Shown here piece by piece: positions 26,659 to 34,725 of a stretch of DNA of 64,000 nt; within the stretch, counting starts at the first letter, position 1; the number at the start of each line of letters is the position of its first letter. Made by a program: the position numbers and the translations under genes. The notes below the pieces were generated by a model. It worked only from the letters and a program-made list of their open reading frames with translations. It was not told the origin of the DNA and did no database searches. Source of the DNA: Marinobacter sp. MDS2 (GTDB lineage Bacteria; Pseudomonadota; Gammaproteobacteria; Pseudomonadales; Oleiphilaceae); assembly GCF_030718085.1 (NCBI RefSeq), contig NZ_JAVAJF010000001.1:1240001-1304000 (forward strand). The letters are read 5' to 3'.

Positions 26659-27744
26659 ATGTCTTTAGATCCAAGCACCATGACCGATGCCCAAAAAACC
26701 GATCACATTCGCAAGACCATTCTGGAGGAAGGCCGGGCGTTAAGGCGCCGTCATCCGTGGCTTGAAAAGCACCAGAATCTGATTGGCGCCGCCATTATGG
26801 TGGTATCGCTTCTGGGCATGATTACCAGCGGTACGTTGTATGTCATGGACATTATTCCCTGGTGGCTGTGCATTCCTGTCACCGCCATTTTCGCCTCCTT
26901 CATCCATGAACTGGAACACGACCTTATCCACCTGATGTACTTCAAAAACCGCCCCTGGGCAAACAAGCTTATGCTGGCCGTAGGCTGGGTGGCTCGGGCA
27001 AGCACCGTCAGCCCGTTCGTGCGCCGCAATCTGCACCTGCACCACCACAAGTACAGTGGTACCGAAAGCGACCTGGAAGAACGAGGCATTACCAACGGTG
27101 AGCGCTGGGGGCTACGCCGGCTGCTGATGACCGGTGACAACATGATGGCAGTACTGATGCGTCCGCTGACCATGCAGCGAGCGGTGAAGGCGTATATCCG
27201 TTCCCAGAAACCGGAATCCCGGGGCGAGGTTCAGAAAATGCGCATCCAGCAACTGCTGGCCTATGCACCCCTGGGCAACCTTTACTACCTGTTGTTTCAT
27301 GGCTGGATTGCCATCCATGTGGTGCTGTTTTCGGCACAGGTTGCGGGCTCACCCATTACCCTGACCGGTGAATTTGCCAGCGCGCTTGGGGTTCTGAATA
27401 CCTTTGCCGTGGTCTATATGCTGCCATCGTTCCTGCGCACCTTCTGCCTGCATTTCATCAGCTCCAATATCCACTATTACGGAGATGTTGAAGCCCGCAA
27501 CGTGATGCAACAGTGCCAGGTTCTTAACCCCTGGTGGCTGCTACCGATGCAGGCGTTCTGCTTCAATTTTGGCAGCACCCATGCCATTCACCACTTTGCC
27601 GTGCGGGAGCCGTTTTACATCCGCCAATGGACCGCACCAGCCGCCCATAAAGTGATGAGAGAGATGGGTGTTCGGTTTAACGACTACGGCACGTTTTTCC
27701 GGGGGAACCGTTTTAGTCAGGAGACATCTTCATTTCCAGTGTAG
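26659..27744 (+). CDS. Membrane fatty-acid desaturase
   Basis: Integral-membrane di-iron oxygenase-type enzyme of 361 residues. Three histidine clusters bind the irons: HELEHDLIH (H83, H87, H91), HLHHH (126-130) and HAIHH (308-312), with extra histidines H265 and H272 in HFISSNIHYYGD. Hydrophobic pairs near residues 42-82, 200-222 and 245-262 are membrane segments. Substrate (acyl-lipid, acyl-CoA or another alkyl chain) cannot be read from sequence. No ferredoxin reductase partner is adjacent. Its last 15 bases overlap the end of brnA on the opposite strand. Confidence 0.85.
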   Translation: MSLDPSTMTDAQKTDHIRKTILEEGRALRRRHPWLEKHQNLIGAAIMVVSLLGMITSGTLYVMDIIPWWLCIPVTAIFASFIHELEHDLIHLMYFKNRPWANKLMLAVGWVARASTVSPFVRRNLHLHHHKYSGTESDLEERGITNGERWGLRRLLMTGDNMMAVLMRPLTMQRAVKAYIRSQKPESRGEVQKMRIQQLLAYAPLGNLYYLLFHGWIAIHVVLFSAQVAGSPITLTGEFASALGVLNTFAVVYMLPSFLRTFCLHFISSNIHYYGDVEARNVMQQCQVLNPWWLLPMQAFCFNFGSTHAIHHFAVREPFYIRQWTAPAAHKVMREMGVRFNDYGTFFRGNRFSQETSSFPV

Positions 27745-27939
27745 ATCCGGTTTCCTGCGGGACTGCGCGCAGTCCCGCAGGTATAGATTAATCAGGCTCT
27801 GATAAGGCACGCCCAATTCTTCGGCCAATGCCTTGAAGTATCCCAACGCATCTTCGTCCACCCGAATTGTGATCTGCTTTTTCAACGCCTTGGCGTAGGG
27901 GTTTCTTTTCGCCCCTGAAAAGTCGTATTCGTCTCTCAT
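27730..27939 (-). CDS. brnA: BrnA-family antitoxin
   Basis: Antitoxin of a type II pair, 69 residues. It carries the BrnA ribbon-helix-helix core KKQITIRVDEDALGYFKALA and GVPYQSLINLYLRD. It neutralises BrnT and as a complex represses the operon. The ATG overlaps the toxin stop by four bases (ATGA), the usual toxin-first BrnTA order. Its 3' end overlaps the convergent desaturase by 15 bp and contains a perfect 28-bp palindrome (27754-27781) coding for part of LRDCAQSRRK, which is unusual for coding DNA. Confidence 0.88.
   Translation of the reverse strand: MRDEYDFSGAKRNPYAKALKKQITIRVDEDALGYFKALAEELGVPYQSLINLYLRDCAQSRRKPDLHWK
27754..27781. repeat. Perfect 28-bp palindrome inside the 3' end of brnA
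   Basis: The sequence CCTGCGGGACTGCG is followed at once by its own reverse complement, giving uninterrupted two-fold symmetry about 27767/27768. It lies 10 bp beyond the desaturase stop on the plus strand and inside brnA on the minus strand. No T tract follows on either strand. Confidence 0.85.
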
Positions 27940-28226
27940 AGTCCTCGCCTCCCGGCCCTGTAATAGCCAGACTCATGCTTCGTCGCTTTGCGTGCTGAAA
28001 TCAACCTGATGGTTTGATCATCCTGTCGATAACAATGACAAACCACAAGCAACCGGAGTGACTCACTGCGCCCCATAATCAGAAACCGATCCTCCAACTC
28101 AGAGTGGTCAGGGTCGGGAATAATCAAGCCATACTCATCATAGAAAACAGTACGCGCCTCATGAAAACTGACGCCATGCTTATCCTGGTTGATCAGCGCC
28201 TTCCTTTCGTCCCATTCAAAATTCAT
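27936..28226 (-). CDS. brnT: BrnT-family ribonuclease toxin
   Basis: Toxin of 96 residues with the BrnT/RelE-like fold. Recognisable features are the start MNFEWDERKALINQDKHGVS, the segment FHEARTVFYDEYG, the core RLLVVCHCYRQDDQTIRLIS and the C-terminal ARKATKHESGYY. The ATG at 28226 is chosen because GGAGGG lies six bases before it; a GTG at 28232 would overlap that site. Members cleave mRNA when free of BrnA. The pair sits between a desaturase and lon, divergent from lon, whose product typically degrades antitoxins. Confidence 0.9.
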   Translation of the reverse strand: MNFEWDERKALINQDKHGVSFHEARTVFYDEYGLIIPDPDHSELEDRFLIMGRSESLRLLVVCHCYRQDDQTIRLISARKATKHESGYYRAGRRGL

Positions 28227-28251
28227 ATTCACCCTCCGTGGATAACTACAT

Positions 28252-28261
28252 TGTAATTACA
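28252..28261. promoter_or_regulatory. Short palindrome upstream of brnT, candidate BrnA operator
   Basis: TGTAATTACA lies 26 bp before the brnT start; TACATTGTAAT overlaps it. Ribbon-helix-helix antitoxins bind such sites near their own promoter. Assignment is inference. Confidence 0.4.
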
Positions 28262-28296
28262 TTTCAAGCTTTCTAGCAACGCCTGAAAGCTTGAAA
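28262..28296. repeat. Inverted repeat between brnT and lon
   Basis: Twelve-bp perfect arms TTTCAAGCTTTC / GAAAGCTTGAAA with an 11-base loop. The right arm contains the CTTGAAA hexamer of the proposed lon heat-shock promoter, so binding or cruciform formation here could affect both divergent units. Confidence 0.6.
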
Positions 28297-28317
28297 ACCT
28301 GGCTTTCGTCGTCACAT
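28290..28317 (+). promoter_or_regulatory. Candidate sigma-32 (heat-shock) promoter of lon
   Basis: CTTGAAA (28290-28296), a 15-bp spacer and TCACAT (4 of 6 to CCCCAT) lie 37 bp before the lon ATG. lon is a known RpoH target in gammaproteobacteria; here the -35 is exact and the -10 weak. Confidence 0.5.
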
Positions 28318-28353
28318 AGGTCTTTAACCACTCAGCCTTGAGAGCAACACGGT

Positions 28354-30804
28354 ATGAATGACGAGAACCGCAAAGACTCCCTGGAAGAATTTGAAGACGA
28401 TGTAACCGAATACATCGGCAAAGACGAGAACAGCAAAAGCCTGATCCTGCCGCAGCAGGCCAGGCCGCGGCGTATGTATGTTTTGCCGGTGTCTAACCGG
28501 CCGTTCTTCCCCGCCCAGGTGCAACCGGTGGTGGTGAACCAGAACCCCTGGCAGGAGACCCTGAAGCGGGTGGGCGAGACCGAGCACAAGGTGCTGGGTA
28601 TCTGCTTTGTGGAAGACCCGGAATCTGAAACCGGCATTCCCGCCAGCGATGACCTGGAAACCATGGGTTGCGCGGTGAAGGTTCACCATGCCCAGAGCGA
28701 AGGAGGCAAGGTCCAGTTTATTGCCCAGGGCATGCAGCGCTTCAAAATCGTGCAGTGGCTGCGCCGCCGCCCGCCCTACCTGGTGGAAGTGGAATACCCG
28801 GAGGAGCCGGAAGAACCGGCGGATGAGCTCAAGGCCTACACCCTGGCCATTATCAGCGCAATAAAGGAGCTGCTACGCACCAACCCACTGTATGGCGAAG
28901 AGGTGAAGCAATACCTGTCCCGCTTTGGCCCGGAAGACAGCTCGCCGCTGGCAGACTTCGGCGCCTCTATGACCAGTGCCCCGGGCCGGGAGTTGCAGGA
29001 TGTGCTGGATACCGTGCCCCTGCTCCGGCGTATGGAGCGGGTGCTGTTGCTGATGCGCAAAGAGCAGGAAGTGGCGCGCCTGCAATCCGAGATCAATGAA
29101 GAAGTAAACGAGAAGGTGCAGAAGCACCAGCGGGAATTCTTCCTGCGCGAGCAGCTGAAAGTCATCCAGCGGGAGCTGGGCATTGCCAAGGACGACAAAA
29201 CCGCCGATGTGGAGCGCTTTGAAGAGCGCATGGCCAAACTGAACCCACCGGACGCGGTGCAGGACCGGTTCAAGGATGAAATCCAGAAACTACAGGTGCT
29301 GGAACAGGGCTCCCCGGAATACGGCGTTACCCGCAACTACCTGGACTGGATTACCCAAGTGCCCTGGGGTGTGCATTCCGAAGACCACTTCGACCTGGCC
29401 GAAGCTCGTCGCATTCTGGACCGGGACCACGACGGCCTGGACGATGTAAAAGACCGTATCATCGAGTTCCTGGCCGAAGGTACCTTCAAAGGCGAAGTGA
29501 GTGGTTCCATACTCTTACTAGTCGGCCCACCCGGGGTGGGCAAAACCTCCATCGGCCGTTCGGTGGCCGATGCCCTTGGCAGGGAGTTTTATCGGTTCAG
29601 TGTCGGCGGCATGCGCGATGAAGCCGAAATCAAAGGCCACCGCCGCACCTATATCGGCGCCATGCCCGGTAAATTCGTGCAGGCCCTGAAAGACAGCAAA
29701 GTGGCCAACCCGGTGATCATGCTGGATGAGATCGACAAGATCGGCAGCTCCTATCAGGGCGACCCGGCCTCGGCCCTTCTGGAAACCCTGGATCCGGAAC
29801 AGAACAAGGAATTCCTCGACCACTACCTGGACGTGCGCATGGACCTGTCCAAGGTGCTGTTCGTGTGCACCGCCAACCAGCTGGACACCATTCCCCGGCC
29901 ATTGCTCGACCGCATGGATGTGATTCGACTGTCTGGCTACATCGGCGAAGAAAAGCTCGCCATCGCCAAGCACTACCTGATCCCTCGCCTGCTCAAACGT
30001 GCCGGCTTACTGAAAAAACAGCTGAACATTTCAGACGCCGCCGTGCGCCAGGTGATTGAGGGCTATGCCCGGGAAGCCGGCGTGCGCAGTTTGGAAAAGC
30101 TGCTGCACAAAATCATTCGCAAAGGCATTGTGAAACTGCTGGAAAACCCGGATGAACCGGTCAGAGTTGGCGTAGCCGACCTGGTGAGTTATCTCGGACA
30201 GCCCGCCTTCCGTAAAGAGAAATCGCTCAAAGGCACCGGCGTAGTTACCGGCCTGGCATGGACCGCCATGGGCGGTGCCACACTGAGCATCGAAGCCTCC
30301 CGCGTTCACACCCATCACCGGGGCTTCAAACTGACCGGGCAACTGGGCGACGTGATGCGCGAGTCGGCGGAAATCGCCTACAGCTACGTGGCCTCCAACC
30401 TGAAGCGGTTCAAAGGCGACCCGAGCTTCTTCGAGAAGTCGTTCGTGCACCTACACGTGCCGGAAGGCGCAACACCGAAAGACGGCCCCAGTGCCGGCGT
30501 GACCATGGCCACGGCATTGCTCTCGATCGCCCGCAGGGAAGCTCCTCAGCAAAACATTGCCATGACTGGCGAGCTGACACTCACCGGGCAGGTGCTGCCT
30601 GTTGGCGGGATACGTGAAAAAGTGATTGCCGCCAGAAGGCAGAAAATCAGCAACCTGATTCTGCCGGAGGCCAACCGGGGCGACTACGAAGAGTTGCCGG
30701 ATTATCTCAAAGAAGGGCTAACCGTGAACTTTGCCAAAAACTACAACGACGTGTTTCAGGTGTGTTTTGGCAATAAGCCCAAGAGTGGGTCTAGCGTGCA
30801 CTAA
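28354..30804 (+). CDS. lon: ATP-dependent Lon protease
   Basis: Cytoplasmic AAA+ serine protease, 816 residues. Order: N-terminal substrate-binding LON domain (about residues 40-240, with RRMYVLPVSNRPFFPAQVQP), coiled-coil region, AAA domain with Walker A GPPGVGKTS and Walker B VIMLDEIDKIG. The proteolytic domain has the catalytic serine in KDGPSAGVTMATAL and lysine in VGGIREKVIAARR. It is slightly longer at the N-terminus than E. coli Lon (784). This looks like the type with RPFFP and an acidic N-terminal leader, sometimes a second Lon copy, so whether it is the sole Lon cannot be told. It stands alone, divergent from brnTA. Confidence 0.96.
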   Translation: MNDENRKDSLEEFEDDVTEYIGKDENSKSLILPQQARPRRMYVLPVSNRPFFPAQVQPVVVNQNPWQETLKRVGETEHKVLGICFVEDPESETGIPASDDLETMGCAVKVHHAQSEGGKVQFIAQGMQRFKIVQWLRRRPPYLVEVEYPEEPEEPADELKAYTLAIISAIKELLRTNPLYGEEVKQYLSRFGPEDSSPLADFGASMTSAPGRELQDVLDTVPLLRRMERVLLLMRKEQEVARLQSEINEEVNEKVQKHQREFFLREQLKVIQRELGIAKDDKTADVERFEERMAKLNPPDAVQDRFKDEIQKLQVLEQGSPEYGVTRNYLDWITQVPWGVHSEDHFDLAEARRILDRDHDGLDDVKDRIIEFLAEGTFKGEVSGSILLLVGPPGVGKTSIGRSVADALGREFYRFSVGGMRDEAEIKGHRRTYIGAMPGKFVQALKDSKVANPVIMLDEIDKIGSSYQGDPASALLETLDPEQNKEFLDHYLDVRMDLSKVLFVCTANQLDTIPRPLLDRMDVIRLSGYIGEEKLAIAKHYLIPRLLKRAGLLKKQLNISDAAVRQVIEGYAREAGVRSLEKLLHKIIRKGIVKLLENPDEPVRVGVADLVSYLGQPAFRKEKSLKGTGVVTGLAWTAMGGATLSIEASRVHTHHRGFKLTGQLGDVMRESAEIAYSYVASNLKRFKGDPSFFEKSFVHLHVPEGATPKDGPSAGVTMATALLSIARREAPQQNIAMTGELTLTGQVLPVGGIREKVIAARRQKISNLILPEANRGDYEELPDYLKEGLTVNFAKNYNDVFQVCFGNKPKSGSSVH

Positions 30805-30825
30805 GCTACGTCAGTTCGGAGAATG

Positions 30826-30853
30826 GGGGTCTGTCCTCGTAGGGACAGACCCC
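30826..30853. repeat. REP-like palindrome after lon
   Basis: Eleven-bp perfect arms GGGGTCTGTCC / GGACAGACCCC around a six-base loop, 22 bp after the lon stop and 9 bp before the convergent marR stop. There is no T tract. GGGGTCTGTCC palindromes of this kind recur in many gammaproteobacterial genomes as REP elements; that link is from memory of the general pattern. Confidence 0.6.
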
Positions 30854-30862
30854 TCGCAAACC

Positions 30863-31357
30863 TCAGGTTTTCTCCTTCCAGCCATCATCCTTCAACACCG
30901 AACCCACTGTCAGAACCGGAGAGGCATCAATGTCGTCAGCGTTCATCATGTGGGCCACACGCTGCAACGACGACAAAATCATTGTCTGCTCCCACTCTGC
31001 CAGATTCTGAAACTTCTCAATGAAATCTTCCTGCAAAGGATTCGGCGCACGGGCCAGAAGATCGGCTCCGTCTTCGGTCAAATGCGCATGCACCTTGCGT
31101 TTATCCTTGGTGCTGCGCACCCGATAAACCAGCTTACGGTGTTCAAGACGGTCGAGAATGGTCGTTACCGTTGCCTGGCTGAGACTGACATTCTCGGCAA
31201 TCGTACCAATCGTCACCTCACCCAAGTCACGAATGGTGCGCATAATCAGCAACTGAGGCCCCGTCAATCCGGCATGCTTGCTCAACCGTTTGGAATGCAA
31301 ATCCGTTGCCCGGATAACCCGCCGAAGCGCCACCAACACCTGCTCGTAACTATCCAA
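30863..31357 (-). CDS. MarR-family transcriptional regulator
   Basis: Winged-helix regulator. The TTG at 31357 is taken as start (164 residues) because GGGAG lies seven bases upstream. An open frame reaches TTG 31423, but that part contains a perfect operator-like palindrome and a TATAAA box, so it is more likely promoter. The DNA-binding domain reads LTGPQLLIMRTIRDLGEVTI and IAENVSLSQATVTTILDRLE, then the wing VYRVRSTKDKRKVHAHLTED. Ligand and targets are unknown. The gene is convergent with lon and divergent from the TPR membrane protein at 31569. Confidence 0.82.
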   Translation of the reverse strand: MDSYEQVLVALRRVIRATDLHSKRLSKHAGLTGPQLLIMRTIRDLGEVTIGTIAENVSLSQATVTTILDRLEHRKLVYRVRSTKDKRKVHAHLTEDGADLLARAPNPLQEDFIEKFQNLAEWEQTMILSSLQRVAHMMNADDIDASPVLTVGSVLKDDGWKEKT

Positions 31358-31384
31358 AACCTGACTCCCGAACCATTTATTTAT

Positions 31385-31403
31385 ACCTCTAACTATTAGA
31401 GGT
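31385..31403. promoter_or_regulatory. Palindromic operator upstream of the MarR gene
   Basis: ACCTCTAA-CTA-TTAGAGGT, perfect 8-bp arms around three bases, a typical MarR site. TATAAAT follows directly on the minus strand (31384-31378), so occupancy would block the gene's own promoter. Confidence 0.7.
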
Positions 31404-31568
31404 CTTCGCCCTTCGTGATGCAAGTGCGAATATTACTTAGCTCACCGAAAACCCTGCCATACGGGTGTTGCCGGCAAACCCGCCCTGCGCTCGGCATTAT
31501 TTCTAATAGTCACTGTGCTAAGGTCATCCACTGATACTGTTCTCCTCACTGAAAAACGGACACCTTTA

Positions 31569-32480
31569 ATGATCAGGCACTACCTCGCTTTCATCCTCGC
31601 CCTTATTTTTGCCGGACACCTCCATGCACAAGGGCAGGAACTTGGCCCGGACAAAGAGCTGACAGCCGAAGACCTGGAAGAAAGCATCAAAACGCTGGAA
31701 AAGCCCATGTACACGCCCTTCGTGGAGCTCTACCTGCTCGACGAAACCAAGGCGCTTCGCCAAGACATGCAAAACACCCGCGCCGAGCTCATAGAAAAAG
31801 TCGTCGAAAAAGAATTGTCCGTGGCTGACAAATCCATGTCTTATGCCGCCGACACGGTCACCTACTTCTTCTACCTGATTGCCGGCGCCACCTCCATTCT
31901 GGTGGTTATCGGCTGGAACTCGATTCGGGACATGCGCCACCAACTCACAGGCCTTGCGGAAGAGCGGGTCAACGAATTGGTGGTGGAATACGAAAAGCGC
32001 CTGAAAGCGATCGAAGTACAGTTGCAGCAAAAGTCTGAAATCATTCACCAGAACCAGGCAGAAATCGAACTGACCAACGAAGTGCATGCGCTCTGGCTTA
32101 AAGCCAGTCAGGAAACCTCGCAACAGAACAAGATCAACACCTACGACCAGATTCTGGAATTACGGCCAGACGATGTTGAAGCACTGAGCTACAAAGCCGA
32201 TGCCGTGCTCGAAATACAAGAACCGCTCTGGGCCATCAGCCTGTGTAACCGTGCGCTCAAGCTGGCACCGGACAACGGCCATGCGCTTTACCAGCTGGCC
32301 TGTGCCTTTGCCGAGATCGGCCGCTGGGAAGATGCCGTTGCCAACCTGGCAAAAGCCATCGAGATCTCCGAAGCCTATCGAGACGATGCCTCGGTGGACC
32401 CCAGCTTCGAGCAATTGCACGACCACGAAAACTTCAAGAATCTGGTCTACATCGATGGCGACGACCCGGAAGACGCTTAA
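31569..32480 (+). CDS. TPR-containing membrane-anchored protein, unknown function
   Basis: Protein of 303 residues from the ATG at 31569, whose N-terminus MIRHYLAFILALIFAGHLHA is a signal peptide. A single membrane segment lies near residues 99-120 (TVTYFFYLIAGATSILVVIG). It is flanked by an acidic helical region before and by a coiled-coil after (EERVNELVVEYEKRLKAIEV). The C-terminal half holds two to three tetratricopeptide units, such as YDQILELRPDDVEALSYKAD and ALYQLACAFAEIGRWEDAVA. This suggests a membrane-tethered scaffold with the TPRs probably cytoplasmic. No enzyme motif is seen. Confidence 0.75.
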   Translation: MIRHYLAFILALIFAGHLHAQGQELGPDKELTAEDLEESIKTLEKPMYTPFVELYLLDETKALRQDMQNTRAELIEKVVEKELSVADKSMSYAADTVTYFFYLIAGATSILVVIGWNSIRDMRHQLTGLAEERVNELVVEYEKRLKAIEVQLQQKSEIIHQNQAEIELTNEVHALWLKASQETSQQNKINTYDQILELRPDDVEALSYKADAVLEIQEPLWAISLCNRALKLAPDNGHALYQLACAFAEIGRWEDAVANLAKAIEISEAYRDDASVDPSFEQLHDHENFKNLVYIDGDDPEDA

Positions 32481-32592
32481 ATTGGTATATGTATCGCGGC
32501 CATACACGCATTTGCTTGACAAGGCCTAGGCTGTGGTGTTTCTTAACTCATTGTGAACATAAGAATAACCCTGACACACAGGAAAAAACACG

Positions 32593-33705
32593 ATGAACAT
32601 TTCCGCAAAGAAACTCGCCACCGCTATAAGCGCGTCCGTCGCCCTGATGGCCGCTGGCCAGGCTACTGCTGATATCAAAATCGGCATCGCCGGGCCCATG
32701 ACCGGCCCGGTTGCCCAGTACGGTGACATGCAGTTCTCCGGTGCCCGCATGGCTATCGAGCGCATCAACGCCGAGGGTGGCGTGATGGGCGAAGATCTGG
32801 TTGCCGTTGAAGTTGATGACGTTTGCGACCCTAAGCAAGCCGTTACGGTTGCTAACCGCCTGGTGAACGAAGGCGTTCAGTACGTTATTGGCCACCTCTG
32901 CTCCAGCTCGACCCAGCCCGCCTCCGACATTTATGAAGACGAAGGCATTCTGATGATCACCCCGGCTTCCACCAGCCCGGAAATCACCGAACGCGGCTAT
33001 GAACTGGTGTTCCGTACGATTGGTCTGGACAGCATGCAGGGACCGGTCGCGGGCAATTACATCGCCAGTCAGAAGCCGGAGCGAGTTGCGGTCGTTCACG
33101 ATAAACAGCAGTACGGTGAAGGCATTGCCACTGCGGTTCGTGACACCCTGAAAAACGCCGGCATCGAAGTTGCGATGTTCGAGGGCATCACCGCCGGCGA
33201 CAAGGACTTCTCCTCTCTGGTCACCAAAATCAAACAAGCCGACGTGGACTTCGTCTACTACGGCGGTTACCACCCTGAACTGGGGCTGATCCTGCGTCAG
33301 GCTCGCCAGACGGATGTCACAGCCAAATTCATGGGCCCTGAAGGGGTAGGCAACAAAGACATCAACACCATCGCCGGTGAAGCCGCCGAAGGTTTGCTGG
33401 TCACCCTGCCGCCAAGCTTTGATGAAAAAGCCGAGAACCAGGAGCTGGTCAAAGCGTTCAAGGACAAAGGCGAAGACCCGTCCGGCCCGTTCGTTCTACC
33501 TTCCTACACTGCCGTTCAGCTAGTGGCTGAGGGCATCAAGCAAGCCGATTCCAAAGATCCGTTTGATGTGGCCGCCGCGTTGCGCGCCAACAGCTTTGAA
33601 ACTCCGATCGGAACCGTTCAATACGACAAAGCCGGGGACCTGAAGTCCTTCGAATTTGTGGTGTACGAATGGCACTCTGACGGTAGCAAGACTCCGGCAC
33701 AGTAA
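32593..33705 (+). CDS. livK: Branched-chain amino-acid ABC transporter, periplasmic binding protein
   Basis: Leu/Ile/Val-binding protein type, 370 residues. A signal peptide ends at ATA (near residue 25), followed by the hallmark DIKIGIAGPMTGPVAQYGDM. Further family segments are VGHLCSSSTQPASDIYEDEG-like IGHLCSSSTQPASDIYEDEG and MITPASTSPEITERGYELVF. It heads a complete liv operon. TTGACA at 32516-32521 is a good -35, but a matching -10 was not clear. A hairpin with a short T tract separates it from livH, consistent with higher binding-protein expression. Ligand could be branched-chain or another amino acid. Confidence 0.93.
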   Translation: MNISAKKLATAISASVALMAAGQATADIKIGIAGPMTGPVAQYGDMQFSGARMAIERINAEGGVMGEDLVAVEVDDVCDPKQAVTVANRLVNEGVQYVIGHLCSSSTQPASDIYEDEGILMITPASTSPEITERGYELVFRTIGLDSMQGPVAGNYIASQKPERVAVVHDKQQYGEGIATAVRDTLKNAGIEVAMFEGITAGDKDFSSLVTKIKQADVDFVYYGGYHPELGLILRQARQTDVTAKFMGPEGVGNKDINTIAGEAAEGLLVTLPPSFDEKAENQELVKAFKDKGEDPSGPFVLPSYTAVQLVAEGIKQADSKDPFDVAAALRANSFETPIGTVQYDKAGDLKSFEFVVYEWHSDGSKTPAQ

Positions 33706-33734
33706 GCCAAATCCTCTACCGAGGTATGAACAAG

Positions 33735-33771
33735 AGCACCTTCCAGCCGCGATCCGGGGGAAGGTGCTTTT
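33735..33771 (+). terminator. Leaky terminator/stabiliser between livK and livH
   Basis: AGCACCTTCC / GGAAGGTGCT perfect arms followed by TTT, 30 bp after livK and 31 bp before livH. Partial termination or 3'-end protection would give the usual excess of binding protein. Confidence 0.65.
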
Positions 33772-33801
33772 CTGGCCGTATGCATTCGGAGCTCCCCCAG
33801 C

Positions 33802-34725
33802 ATGCAAGACCTCCTATATTTTTCCCAACAGCTCGTTAACGGGCTCACGATCGGGAGCACTTACGCCCTGATCGCCATCGGCTATACGATGGTTTACGGC
33901 ATTATCGGCATGATCAACTTCGCCCACGGCGAAATCTACATGATCGGCGCTTACACCGCGCTTATTGCCATCACCGGCCTTGCCACCCTCGGCGTCGCCT
34001 GGTTACCTGTCATTTTACTGGTTGCGCTGATCTGCGCGGTGATCGTATCCAGCTCCATGGGCTGGGCGGTTGAACGAGTCGCTTACCGCCCCGTGCGCGG
34101 TCGCCACCGACTGATACCGCTCATCTCCGCAATCGGTATGTCGATCTTCCTGCAAAACTACGTTCATCTGGCCCAGGGTTCGCGCAACATCGGCTTTCCG
34201 GCGCTGATCGACGGCAGTTTTCGCTTTGGCGCTCCCGAAAGCTTCCAGCTTTCACTCTCCTACATGCAAATCACCATTTTTATCACCACGCTGATCTGCA
34301 TGACCCTGCTCTCTTTGTTCATTTCACGCTCACGCATCGGGCGAGCTTGCCGGGCCGTTTCCCAGGATCTGGGCATGGCTAATCTGCTGGGTATCGATAC
34401 CAACCGAATCATTTCCGCGACCTTTGTCATCGGTGCCTCGCTGGCGGCTGTTGCCGGTTTGTTACTGGGCATGTACTACGGCTCGGTTGACCCGTTGTTT
34501 GGCTTTATCGCGGGCCTGAAAGCATTTACCGCAGCGGTACTGGGCGGCATTGGCAGCATTCCCGGCGCCATGTTGGGTGGTCTGATACTTGGTGTCTCGG
34601 AAAGCATGACCTCGGGTTATCTGAGCGGCGAATACAAAGACGTTGTTTCGTTCAGCTTGCTGATACTGATCCTGCTGTTCAAACCCACCGGCCTGCTTGG
34701 CAAACCGGAGGTTGAGAAGATCTGA
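33802..34725 (+). CDS. livH: Branched-chain amino-acid ABC transporter permease LivH
   Basis: Inner-membrane permease, 307 residues, the usual size. It begins [20 protein letters not shown] and contains [20 protein letters not shown] and [13 protein letters not shown], which are LivH/BraD signatures. The ATPase-contact region is [20 protein letters not shown]. About eight hydrophobic segments are present. The stop codon shares one base with the livM ATG (TGATG), indicating coupled translation. Confidence 0.94.
   Translation: MQDLLYFSQQLVNGLTIGSTYALIAIGYTMVYGIIGMINFAHGEIYMIGAYTALIAITGLATLGVAWLPVILLVALICAVIVSSSMGWAVERVAYRPVRGRHRLIPLISAIGMSIFLQNYVHLAQGSRNIGFPALIDGSFRFGAPESFQLSLSYMQITIFITTLICMTLLSLFISRSRIGRACRAVSQDLGMANLLGIDTNRIISATFVIGASLAAVAGLLLGMYYGSVDPLFGFIAGLKAFTAAVLGGIGSIPGAMLGGLILGVSESMTSGYLSGEYKDVVSFSLLILILLFKPTGLLGKPEVEKI

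Noticed and set aside
27754..27781. 28-bp palindrome as a classical intrinsic terminator
   Set aside because: No T run on either strand after the stem.
30758..31399. Plus-strand frame running from the end of lon through the MarR gene
   Set aside because: It passes through the REP-like palindrome and is antisense to a well-supported regulator.
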